Of a stretch of DNA of 64,000 nucleotides, positions 25,092 to 34,745 are shown piece by piece. How positions within the stretch are numbered: position 1 is the first letter of the stretch; each line of letters begins with the position of its first letter. A model generated the notes under the pieces. The model had not been told where the DNA came from. It saw only the letters and a list, made by a program, of their open reading frames with translations, and did not search any database. The DNA comes from Puccinellia tenuiflora (taxonomy: Eukaryota > Streptophyta > Magnoliopsida > Poales > Poaceae): positions 62,001 to 126,000 of the forward strand of contig QRDG01000965.1 in the NCBI GenBank assembly GCA_012064385.1. The letters are read 5' to 3'. The translations under genes were made by a program, and so were the position numbers.

Positions 25092-28000
25092 TGTAACGCC
25101 CCGACCCCGGAATTATACAGAGAGGCTATGTATTCGACACAACCATCAATGTATAAAACAAAGATCGAGACTTGTGGAACAGAACTGGCACAAAGCATGA
25201 CTCTACGACACAAAACATATAGCAACTCATATAATGAGAAGAATACAAATTACACAACAAAAGGATCACAGATCCAACAATTTAACAAGCAGAAGCGGGT
25301 AGTGTTGTCTAACAACAAGAAGCAAATATATGGCCTAAGAGGCCTACAATAAACATCACCCAAGCCAGCTTGTTCCACGGTCCCAAGCTGCCACCTGGGA
25401 ACCCCAGACTAGTAGTCGACGTCAACGAAGAACCCACCTAGCTGCTCGGTGTCGTCCTCCTCTGAAATACAAAATCATAGAGGCAGCAAAGAGAGACTGA
25501 GTACGATGTACTCGCAAGTTTAGTAGGGCGATATAGGCCCAATGACTGACGGAGGCTCTAAAGCTTTATATGTATTTCTTTTGCATAAAGCTAATTTTCA
25601 TCAACCGAAACATAAATGACACAAGGCATTCGTCTACTCAGAGTAATTTTATAAACGGGGTAAGAGAGTAAACATCTGTCAACTTTGGTTCTCATCGAAC
25701 CCTTTTGTAACCTACCCCTCTCATCTCCACCAAGGCACCCCCTCGACTCACCCTCGAGGAGTGAACCTTTATCACACGTTGATTATGCAACCTTTAGCTG
25801 CCATATCAATTAGGTTAATATTCTCTATGGTCTTATCGTCTATTCCCAAGTTGTCCATAACCGTGGACACGGCTTTTCGAAAAGATTAACCCTGCAGGGG
25901 TGTACTAATTTACCCATCGGTACCGTCTGGCTCACCTAGTTGGCCCTCTTCCGGGGAAGGCCGGCGAACGGGCGCGGTTAGACCTTTACATTGCATGAGG
26001 CTTACTCAAGGACCATCAGTGTGCGGAAGGACAGGTTAAGCGCTCTCAGCGCCCTGCCCCGCGGCCACGTTCCTAAACACCACCATCCTCGTTTCTTTTC
26101 CACCCACACAACTCACGCGCAAATGGAATAGCAAACTAGAGGACCCTTGACAAGCCCCTCACAACTTATTCGGTCAAAGGGGGTTCCATATGCCCCCACC
26201 TCCGGAAGCACGCTCAGTCTTGGTTCAAGAGGTAAAGAACTCGCACCTAGGGGCTAGAGTGAGGCAAAACACCATCCCCGATGGCAACTCACCCAAGCCG
26301 TCTTAGCATTTTAATTAAGCATCACATTTATCCACCACGCCCGAATCATTCCATCAACATCAATAATTTATGGAATTAACAACGGACATAAAGCATTTAC
26401 TTAAGCATGGCTAAGCATAGCTAAGCATATGAATACCACAATTCAAATTTTATCTCGGCCAACACTTCAACCCTAGGTTTCATAGGTAGGGATACATGTG
26501 ATTGGCTCGGGGAAGAACATGCATTCATAGGGTATTCTATTATTTACCGAAAGAGACATTTGAACCGCATGCAATATTATGGTGGATAAAATAATTTGAT
26601 AAAAACATAGGATGCTAGATGCCAAGAAGGTTAGGTTATCTCTTGCCTTGCTGCCCGGTAGTGAAGCACTGCTCGTCGGGGTAAGTAGAGAGACCCTCGA
26701 CTCCGGAATCTATCGATACCCAAAAGAAATACAAAGCACACATAAATCACACGAACTCCAAATGCAATGCTCAATCACATGATGACATGTCCAATTGATG
26801 CAACCATATTATTATATAAATTAAAAGCAAAATTAAATGAGGAGCCAAATAATTAGTGCAATTATTTGGAAACAACCCCATATTTATCTTAGTGGCCATT
26901 CTTTATAGATTATTGAATTATTAGATAGGTGGCTCAAATATGCATGAACATGACAAGAATGGATAGGATTCGTCATCCCGATCATTTCGGTAATTTATTT
27001 ATAATTTTCGGATCACCGATGAATAATTGACAAATTAATTAAATAATTGAATTTAATTCATTTAATCAAATTATGAATAACATCAAATAAGAATTTGTGA
27101 TCATGATGTGATAAGTTCATGATTTAATAGCATTTGAAGTGCGAATCACTTTGATATTTAAAACATAAAGTTTGGACAATTATTTAATAAATTAAGCATT
27201 TTCCTAATTTGGGATTTATATAACCCATTTTAGGAATTCTTAAATAACCAAAAATAAATCAATTCCAAAAGAAGATTACAATGACTCCAAGGGGTAGAGG
27301 TTGGTTTTGCTGAACATTTGGAAACTTTATTTGTCGAATTTGAAGCATTATTCGAAAAGATACGAATTATTTAAATTTCAATTTATAATTCCAAAAAAAA
27401 AAACGCAGGTTTTACTGTTTGGGCCGGCCTGTAAATCGGCCCAGGCCGGTGTGCAAGCCGGGCCAATGGCCGAGGCCGCCGGCCTCAGAGCCGGCCCAAA
27501 CCGGTTGGCAGGCCGGGGACCCATCCGAGACTGCCGGCCTAACGGCCGGCCCAGACCGGGGCCAGGCCGGGGAGGCATCGGAGGCTTCCGGCCTCAGAGC
27601 CAGCCCAGGCCGGTTTCCCGGCCGGCGCGTAGGGCACGCGCGCGGGCGGCACCCGACGGGGAGCGGCCGGCGACGAACGAAATCGACAGCGAGGAGAGGG
27701 AGAAGGGCGCGGGAATGGCTAGCAAGGACGCACGGCTCACCTTAGGTACGCACAGGAGGACGACGACGGCGCGGAGGGGCGGAGTCGCCGGGAATCGGCC
27801 GGCGAGCGGCTCGGCCGAGGCGGGATGTCGATGACGGAATCGTCGATTCCCGACCACCCCGGCTCGATTCCGTGGCCTGGAAGGACGGTGAGGATGCGGT
27901 GGAGCGAGCGCCGGCCTTCAGTCGACCTTGCGCGCACGGATACGACGGCGGCGAGCTCGAACCCCACGGCGGCAAGGAGGAGCTCGGGTGGGGAGAAAGA

Positions 28001-28843
28001 ATCGCTCGATCCGGAGAGAAAGGAGAGGAACGGAGAGAGAAGAAGAAGGGGGGGCAGGTGAGCGTCTTCGACGTGGCCCTTGACCACCAGGGGGCAGCGG
28101 CAGGGCGGCATGGGCATCGCCGACGCGGCGGCATGGCACCAGTGGAGCTGGCCACCGTGGAGGAGAGAGGGAAAGGAATTTACGAAGAGGTCCCTGGAAT
28201 TTTTGAAATACTTGCAAACAAGCCCAGCAGCAGTGTTAAACCATTTAATTAGAGCCCCAGGACAGTTTCTAAAATCCCAGAAAAATTCACAGAGAATAGA
28301 ATTACCCTCTTGAACCACCACAAAAATTGGTGAGGTCAAATAAATTAGTTTGCCCAACATTTGTTCATAGCTTTTAAATAGGGCATTTTTGATAAATTCC
28401 AAAATAGATTTATTTGGGGCATTTAAACATTTCAATAAATTATGAAAATATTTATGGAGTCTCATATTATAATAATGCAGCACCCCATATTTTTATTTTG
28501 GAAATTTGGAGAGTTCAACTTGGTTCCAAAATAGAAGTGAATTAACCCAATTTTGGATTCTCAATTTTTATTACCAATTGGCAACATTTGGGAAAAATAG
28601 GGAAAAGTTGTAAGATGCAAAAATTGGAACTTCCGAAACAATTTGGAAGTTCATTTAGTTGTTGCCAAGTTGGTCATTGACATTGGGTTGGAAATTGTAA
28701 GAAGGGTTTGTTTCCTTTGTTTTAAATTCAAGGTGTTGCTTTGTTTTAACATTAGCAAATTTAAAATGGATGCCATGATGCAATACAAAACAAAAAGTGA
28801 AAATTTGGCCCATACTTTAGGGTACCAAATTGGGGCTGTTACA
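25092..28843 (-). repeat. 5' LTR of element 3
   Basis: 3752 bp. It differs from the 3' LTR mainly by transitions, by a 6-bp addition in the GGCCGGCC block (near 27470) and by A-run length (near 27395). The right end GGCTGTTACA abuts the target duplication CTCAT at 28844-28848. Confidence 0.92.
27737..28483 (-). other. Open frame inside LTR of element 3
   Basis: 248 codons on the LTR sense strand; the sister LTR has a shorter version (232 codons). The N-terminal third is hydrophobic/aromatic and the rest is Pro/Ser/Arg-rich from the GC-rich block. I see no domain. Being open in a 70% GC stretch is weak evidence, because stops are rare there. Probably not a gene. Confidence 0.25.
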
Positions 28844-29268
28844 CTCATGGGAGGAGATGCCATCTTTACAAACCCAGCGGGTGGCGCTGAATTTAGTGGA
28901 GGCACGGACAGAGGATCCTCCGGCTCACTCGCATCAGAGGACGATTCGCGGGCTTCCTTGTCCTCCACAACCACTTCCTTCAAAGGTGACGACCCCGAGG
29001 TGGAGTCGACATTCTTTCGTCTTCGCCGCTTCTGCAGCGGCTCTTCGTCTTCATCATCCTCCTCCACCTCTTCGTTCGGCGAGTGGGCAGAAGGGATTTC
29101 GTCTTCATCGTCGTCCTGCTCGACGACCGTGGCCTCGTCGTGAGGTCCGTTCTCCATCAGCGGAGGAAGGCTCACATAAGCTCTTCGATCCTGAAGAGCA
29201 GCGAGGAGAAAGGCGAGTCAGGAAAAACATTCGACTAAAGCAAAGCAAAGAGAGTTCAAGGTGCTTAC

Positions 29269-30183
29269 CTCAGGTACGGGGTTGTTTGGCCCGTATGGTT
29301 CGACTGGGCACTTAACGTTGCACGGATCGGCGACCCGGAGGCTGGTGATGTTCCTCACCTTAGTCGCGATCTGTGCATCATCGAGCGAGGTGTCGACTGC
29401 GAGCTCCCACATTGGTTGTTCGCGTCGACGCAGCGGCTGCACCTTCAGCTTGTGGAAAGTCGCGATAAGGTGAATGCCACCTGTCTCGCATCCGAGCGTC
29501 GTCAGCAATCCGCGGAGCAGCGCCAGCAGTGGCTTGGTCGACTCCTTGTCCTCCTTTGACAGAGAGTGCGACCAGGCATTGGTCCTTCGCAGAGGTCGAT
29601 CAGCGGCGAACTCGGGAAGGCCTTCTTGGTCCCACCTAATGTAGAACCATTTCTTCCGCCAGTTCTGGACGGAGTCAGATTTCTTCAGCTGGAAGAAGGA
29701 CGTGTCGCCGCGCAGCTGGATTCCGAAGCCGCCTACAGGGAACGTCTGCTTCGACCGCCCCACCATCCGTCGCACCATGAAGAGCGACTTCCAGAGGTTC
29801 CAGTTGGGTGCGATCCCCAGAAAGCACTCGCATAACACAATAAAACTCGCGATGCTCAAGACGCTATTGGGATTCAGATCATGGATCTGAATCCCATAGG
29901 CGAAAAGAAGACCACGAACAAAATCGTGGATGGGGAACCCGAAGCCCCGTGGAAGGAATTCCACGAAGCACACGTGCTCCCCATCGCGAGGAGAGGGGAT
30001 CACATCCTTACCGGGGGCGCGCGTCGTCGCCGTGCTCGTCGGCGGCAGCAATCCCTGTTCTCGGAGGTTGTCCAGCTCCGCCGCCTTCACGGACGACTTC
30101 CCCCAATCGCCCTCCAACTTCTTCATGCCGGCGTCGTCGCCGGCGGCGGAGCTTTCCGCTCCCTTTACCCTCTTCTGGCCCAT
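29269..30183 (-). CDS. Exon 1 of the antisense gene: PF04195-like domain
   Basis: 305 codons from ATG 30183 (MGQKRVKGAESSAAGDD) to a strong donor (GAG|GTAAGC at 29269/29268). The N-terminal ~75 residues are charged linker. The conserved block follows: FLPRGFGFPIHDFVRGLL, LNPNSVLSIASFIVLCECF and NWNLWKSLFMVRRM, then WRKKWFYIRWD and LLTTLGCETGG. This pattern is the hallmark of the domain annotated in cereals as 'transposase (putative) gypsy type', although no transposase chemistry is known for it. A TATA box lies about 120 bp upstream. Confidence 0.8.
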
Positions 30184-30301
30184 GGTGCAAGCGGAGGAGG
30201 GGAAAGCTTCTGGAGATCTCGGTGCAAATGGCAATGGAGATGAGGCAGCGGAGAAGACGGGAATGAAGGCTTGGTGAACTGTTCCCACGCCGCGGTGAAA
30301 A

Positions 30302-30308
30302 TTATATA
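30302..30308 (-). promoter_or_regulatory. TATA box for the antisense gene
   Basis: TATATAA on the - strand, about 119 bp upstream of ATG 30183. This supports an antisense promoter inside the element, separate from the LTR. Confidence 0.45.
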
Positions 30309-31098
30309 CCGCGGGGGCAGTTCATCCTAGCCGTCATCCACGGAACCGTAGCCCGAAGCAACCATCCGGCCGTCCACGCGTCGCGCGGAGAGGGCAACTG
30401 TCACCCTCCACTACGCACGGGAACCAAGGCGTCATCATCACTTCGCGAAAATTTCGCGCCCAACGGTCCAAATTCAACGGCGGCCGCTGCGACAGTGGGC
30501 CCACTTCGTCACGTCCCGTCGGGCGCAGAGTGTGCCAGGAAGCGTCATCATTGATGTCATCCCTGACGTCACTATGGATTCGTATCAAGTAAGCCAACGA
30601 TCTGGCAGAGCACTCGACAATCCATTCGAGTGAGACAAGTACATAGTAAGCTTTACAAAGCTGATGACACCCAAATTCATCATTCGAGTGGATGAACAAC
30701 CAGTAAGCTTTCAGAGCTGAGTTTAAGTCAATTCAGTAGGCCATCAAGGCTGAGTACAAAGTAAGTCGAGCAAGGCCAGTTTTGACTCGGGCATTTCGAG
30801 TCATCTTTTTACTCCCATCGGGAGCGGACTTTGCGACTGAAGAAAAATTGAGTTTAACCTCAATTGCAAGCAATTCAGCTTAATCTCGGGGGCTACTCCC
30901 ATCGGGAGCGCTGTTCGCGCACCCGATGACTAAGGACAACGACAGTCGAAAGTTGGCGAATCAAGAAGATCATGAGGAGCACCCGATTATTCAAGACAAT
31001 TGCAGCCGAAGGTTGACTAGTAAAGGAACCAGGTGGCGTGCCCGGAGGAAGGAGTCCTTTACTCGACTCTGCGATTCGACTAAGCACTCGGGGGCTAC
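30309..31098 (+). other. 3' untranslated region of element 2 and polypurine tract
   Basis: No gene. A 40-bp segment at about 30885-30926 (ctcgggggctactcccatcg...) recurs in the antisense intron at about 18326-18370. The presumed polypurine tract is cactcgggggctac at 31085-31098, directly before the 3' LTR. Confidence 0.6.
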
Positions 31099-31518
31099 TG
31101 TCGTGGGGCTACCTTTCGGGTACCCCACGGTGGTGGTACCTGGGTCACGCCAAGAGAAGCCCATGAAGTGTACCGTGTGGCCCAAGTAGCCGGTTAGGCC
31201 GGTGATGATTTTCCTTATTCTGTAATGTGCAATCCGCACCGTCCACCCGAGACCTGGCCTGTGATATAAAGGCCAGGAGGGTGCGTCACCTAGGTCAAGA
31301 AAACATACAGGCAAACCCTAGCGAGATTGCCATCTCGCCATTGTAGCCACCTCGATAATACCAGACAAGCAGGAGTAGGTCTTTACCTCATCTCGAGGGG
31401 CCGAACCTGGGTAAACTCGCCCCCTGTTAGCCGTCGTGATCACCAACGTTCATACTCTCTCCCCCTCAATCAACCCGGGGTACACAACCTTGGGATTTGC
31501 CGAGTCCACACCTCGTCA
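31099..31518 (+). repeat. 3' LTR of element 2
   Basis: 420 bp, three differences from the 5' LTR by eye. TATA box at 31265-31270. Followed by the target duplication GGAGG at 31519-31523. Confidence 0.93.
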
Positions 31519-31523
31519 GGAGG

Positions 31524-31985
31524 ACAGCGAGAAATAAAATTTATTGTGTATATCTGATGTATAAGAGAGTGGCTTTGCTTTTTCTTGCGAAGATACAAAC
31601 TCAATCACATTAGTCAGATTTGAGCAGTGTTTGTGCCAAGTAGAAATTCAATCATCTTGCATGTGTCCCGAGTGTTATGTCCAAGCAAGGCATATTTTTT
31701 CGGAATGAGGATAACCCACGGATCCAAACAAGGGGTGGTGGGCCATGAATAGTGATGAGGAAAACAAAGGAGGCGGTCAAGACAATTTTCATGCTTCAAT
31801 AAAACTCGGTAGAGTTTTGCGTTGACGAAGCGTCCAATTCAACAATAATGAAGATCATTACAGATGTGTTATTTTTTGTTGGAATTCTGCACTTAAGATT
31901 TTTATGAATCACTTTATTAATACTCATGGTAAATACAAAAATGGAAACTCATTATAAACTAGACTATATAAGAATGTGGACATAA
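31524..31985. repeat. Right piece of ancestral locus (copy A)
   Basis: Collinear with 33495-34205: both have agagagtggctttgctttt, a cagatttgagc block, gtcccgagtg with a tgtccaa string, atgcttcaat with an aagctcgg-like string, and aatcacttt near the end. Divergence is high (many indels), so the duplication is old. No gene. Confidence 0.7.
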
Positions 31986-32819
31986 ATCTAAAAAATACTC
32001 CTGAGCTTGTTTGATACTAGTGTTCTCTAGGGGATTGGTGGGGATAATCCCCACATTGATTGGCTGAAACCCTACCTTCCATCAATCCCCTTAAAACCTC
32101 TTCCATCCTAATTCCATACAATCCCTACTCTCTTTCCATTCAAAAGCATTGTTTGGTACACAAGGATTGATGCATTTTAAACTATAGCATTGTACAATCA
32201 AATAAAAAGAACCAGAATAACCAACCACGACGCAGTAAAAATTGATCTTTACATCAACCACACAAGACAATGGCAGAGCTATGTGTAGCTTGGGAGGGGG
32301 GGGCGACGCCCCCCTCCCCCAGCCCATGGAAAGTTTAGTGAACAACCAGTACTATTTGGCCCATTGCCTATTTGCCCTCCCAATACTAGCTCGACATAGC
32401 TCTGCAGCCCATGTGCCCCCCCCCCCCTCACAGACACACACACGGTCATTCGACCCAAACTCCGGCACTAACGCAAGACATTGGTATTCACATACAAATG
32501 TACTATCTGCAACAACTATATCAGAGGCCATGGTTATGCAATCATCTGCTGGATGAGCAATACTTTGCATGGTAAGACAAGGAAACCCAGTGGAGAGATA
32601 CATCAAGTCGACATCATGCAAAAACAAATCAACTCATCAGTTGCAGATTTTAGCATCTACTATCTTCTTACTTTCCAAGTACCAATCATGTACCTGGGCA
32701 TAACATGATAACTTTTAAGGCTACTAACAAAGTCCAACTTGGCATGAATGAAAGAACATAAGGCAATGAAAAATCAGCCAATATATCCATCTACATCCAA
32801 CGTTCAACTATCGAGTAAC
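31986..32819. other. Intergenic, with a GC hairpin
   Basis: No gene supported. At about 32288-32322 there is a strong inverted repeat: gggaggggggggcg facing cgcccccctcccc with almost no loop. A run of C follows at about 32408-32423. The stretch 32010-32190 has the look of a degraded hAT-type MITE, but ends could not be fixed. Confidence 0.4.
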
Positions 32820-33030
32820 TGATACGTCCGAAACAAATCTATAATTTTTAATTATTCTATGCTACTTGTTACATATTTGTAATATGATTTTTATCATTTT
32901 TTTACATTTTATTGGACTAACCTATTAACCCAGTGCCAAGTGCAAGTTGTTGTTTTCTATATGTTTGTGGTATTGCAATTTGTCGTCAGAAAATATCACG
33001 GCAAAAAGGAAAAAAATTCGAGGACGCTTA
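32820..33030 (+). mobile_element. Truncated Athila-type LTR fragment
   Basis: Starts TGATACGTCC at 32820 and runs through gactaacctattaaccc (about 32914), a string shared by Sabrina/Sukkula-type LTRs. It fades out after about 33030. No second LTR, no target duplication found. Confidence 0.55.
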
Positions 33031-33351
33031 ACTTTCCAAGACGAATTTGATGAGCCAAAGGTGCGCGCTTATATGTGGGGGAGTTTAGAGAAGTAGGGGA
33101 AGTTGGTACCTGACAGGAGGGGCCTAGTAACTGAGCGCGGGGAATTTTGGTGTGCACATTCCTTTGGGGCACCTTGGAATATAATATACCCGCCATTTAT
33201 GGTAAATACTACAGTACTATTTTATTTCCCCTTTTATTTGATCATTTAAGTTATATGTGAGCACACGGCAAGTCTAGTGTTTTTCACTTTATCAAGAAAA
33301 AAAATACCCTAAGACGCCTTATAACTAAAAGTCTAGTACTAAAGAATTCAC

Positions 33352-34210
33352 GGACATGCATATTTTATTCGCAACAAGAAAAAAAATGCACATTGCATGC
33401 CTTGATATAATTTTTTGTTGGTGTGGTCATGGAGAAAAAGATGCTGGTCACGAAGGGAATCAGTATGAAAAAAACAAAATGGGAGACAGTGAGCCATACA
33501 GTTGGAGGAGTATATGTGGTGTATTCCCTATAAGAGAGTGGCTTTGCTTTTGCTCGGGAACATACCTGCTCAATCACATCAGTCAGATTTGAGCCATGTT
33601 TGTCTATCCCATCATCTTAGGCCTATGCCAATGGAGGTTTCTTAGCACGGTTTCATAGGCGTTTTGCTTATGTGGCATGCTAGTTAATGAAAAAAGAGAT
33701 TGAGCTTGTAGCTTAGCTAACATACAAGCTTTGCACGTGGCCATAGGCAAAAAAAAAGGTTTTAGCCCAATGATATGCATGCACGAGCCACAAATCATTA
33801 AATGTAGATACAACTCATAAGAAACAATGTATTGGACTAGTTGTATCTTAAGTTTTTATTACTCCTATGATAACATGCTAAGAGACGATGCATTGGCACA
33901 GGCCTTAGGTATGTCCCGAGTGGTGTCCAAACAAGGCGTGGTGGGTAGTGACTCATGACGAGGAGGGCGGCACATGTCACCACTAATTAATTCGAATTGA
34001 ACAAAGGTTGTATGCTTCAATCAAGCTCGGTTGAGCCAAAACAAAATTGTTTTCTTTATTTTGCGTTGAAGAGGCGCCCAATTCAACACTAAAGAAGGTC
34101 ATTAGAGTGGTGTTATTTTCGGTTTGGGTTTACCCTTAAGATTCCGATGAATCACTTTTGTAAAAATCATGGCAAATATATAAAAAACTCACTATAAACT
34201 ATACAAGAAC
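33352..34210. repeat. Duplication copy B of the ancestral locus
   Basis: The same block order as 1-103 + 8370-8454 + 31524-31985, but without the retrotransposons. It carries its own insertion, a MITE at 33620-33904. It shows what the site looked like before the 31-kb nest arose. A possible third, more diverged copy begins near 35030 (gttgtttccaaacaagat). Confidence 0.65.
33620..33904. mobile_element. Tourist-like (PIF/Harbinger) MITE
   Basis: 285 bp with termini GGCCTATGCCAATG and CATTGGCACAGGCC (inverted repeats, one mismatch), and 3-bp target duplication TTA at 33617-33619 and 33905-33907. The related copy A sequence lacks it at the equivalent place (atcatcttgcatgtgtcccg), confirming the empty site. 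Confidence 0.88.
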
Positions 34211-34212
34211 TA

Positions 34213-34745
34213 GGAGGATACCCCGCGTGTTGCAGCAGGATCCCTTTAAAAACTGTATTGTGTAAATAAAACGGTATAACAGTTATGATATAGTATGTTA
34301 TCTAAATAAATATGTAAAACTCAGCGGACCTTACTCGAGATACTAAATTAAATAGACATGAGACGAGTGTATATTATAAATTATTAATGTGAACAATTGA
34401 ATGGTTTAATGAATGGATAATGTAAGTGAGCCTAGCTCATTTGATTATGAAAGTGGATGTACAACCCAGCCACCCAGGTTCAAGTCCTCATGGACACGGA
34501 TTTGGGTTTTTATTATTTAAAAAACAAAAATCACTGTAACGGATTCCCCTACCGTATTCCTTTCAAAAAATCGAATGGATGATGTTGCATCTATTGATCA
34601 ATAAATATTAGTGAAAATGGCATGGACAATTGATTGGCTAAGAGGATAAATGGAGTGGATAGCTTGCATTTTAAGATAGACAAATAATTAATGTATATTA
34701 TTAGTGAGATTTTGTTTTATAAGAGATATAGATGTGGAGAGAAAA
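34213..34745. repeat. Dispersed repeat, copy 1
   Basis: Starts ataccccgcgtgttgcag and ends near ttataagagatatagatg. A second copy is at 38974-39365. Copy 1 is interrupted by a SINE at 34424-34572. Type of transposon not determined. Confidence 0.6.
34424..34572 (+). mobile_element. tRNA-derived SINE
   Basis: 149 bp with an A-box-like tagctcatttga (about 34434) and a canonical B box ggttcaagtcc (about 34488), spaced as in a pol III promoter. It is flanked by a 13-bp duplication gaatggatRatgt (34411-34423 and 34573-34585, one mismatch). Copy 2 of the host repeat lacks it. The box pair and long target duplication are typical of SINEs; family not assigned. Confidence 0.8.

Larger units (their letters stand above)
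18714..28843 (-). mobile_element. LTR retrotransposon with giant LTRs and no genes (element 3)
   Basis: It lies in reverse orientation. TGTAACGCCCC...GGCTGTTACA LTRs are at 18714-22457 and 25092-28843, flanked by CTCAT (18709-18713 and 28844-28848). Next to the right LTR, the - strand reads TGGTATCAGAGC (25088-25077), the classic initiator-Met tRNA primer site; next to the left LTR it reads AAGGGGGGTAGAAT, a polypurine tract. Both fix the orientation. The LTRs (about 3.75 kb each) are longer than the interior (2634 bp), which has no gag or pol. LTR and PPT style suggest a Tekay/Del-type chromovirus derivative (inferred). By eye about 30 substitutions separate the LTRs, so it is recent. Confidence 0.92.
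17383..30183 (-). pseudogene. Antisense six-exon gene of element 2, split by element 3
   Basis: Read on the - strand from ATG 30183. Exons: 30183-29269; 29190-28844 continued at 18708-18685 across the insertion; 18599-18407; 18273-18180; 18106-17969; 17888-17383. Every intron has GT...AG ends, and every junction keeps phase (0, 2, 0, 1, 1). The total is 2217 nt, 738 codons plus stop, with no internal stop. Exon 1 resembles the plant 'putative gypsy-type transposon' domain (Pfam PF04195, recognised from memory). Exon 2 is very acidic with an RRRRK basic patch. Exons 4-5 look like coiled coil (LEKSLGAAQKRERTRG). The only lesion is the 10.1-kb LTR element inserted in exon 2. The role is unknown; it is not transposase-like in mechanism. 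Confidence 0.75.
8455..31518 (+). mobile_element. Ty3/gypsy retrotransposon, Tat-like, with antisense genes (element 2)
   Basis: TGTCGTGGGG...CTCGTCA LTRs at 8455-8874 and 31099-31518, flanked by GGAGG (8450-8454 and 31519-31523). The LTRs differ at only three sites by eye (T/C, T/C, A/G in 420 bp). Without the 10.1-kb insertion at 18714-28843 the element is about 12.9 kb. Domain order gag-protease-RT-RNase H-integrase defines Ty3/gypsy. No chromodomain is visible after the integrase, and the long 3' region with antisense ORFs is typical of the Tat lineage (Grande, RIRE2-like); that assignment is inferred. gag-pol is broken, whereas the antisense exons are open. Confidence 0.92.

Noticed and set aside
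28643..29143. 166-codon + strand ORF spanning an LTR edge
   Set aside because: It crosses the element 3 boundary at 28843 and is antisense to exon 2 of the antisense gene.
34424..34572. A tRNA gene
   Set aside because: The B box is good, but no cloverleaf stems can be drawn and the 13-bp flanking duplication indicates a SINE.
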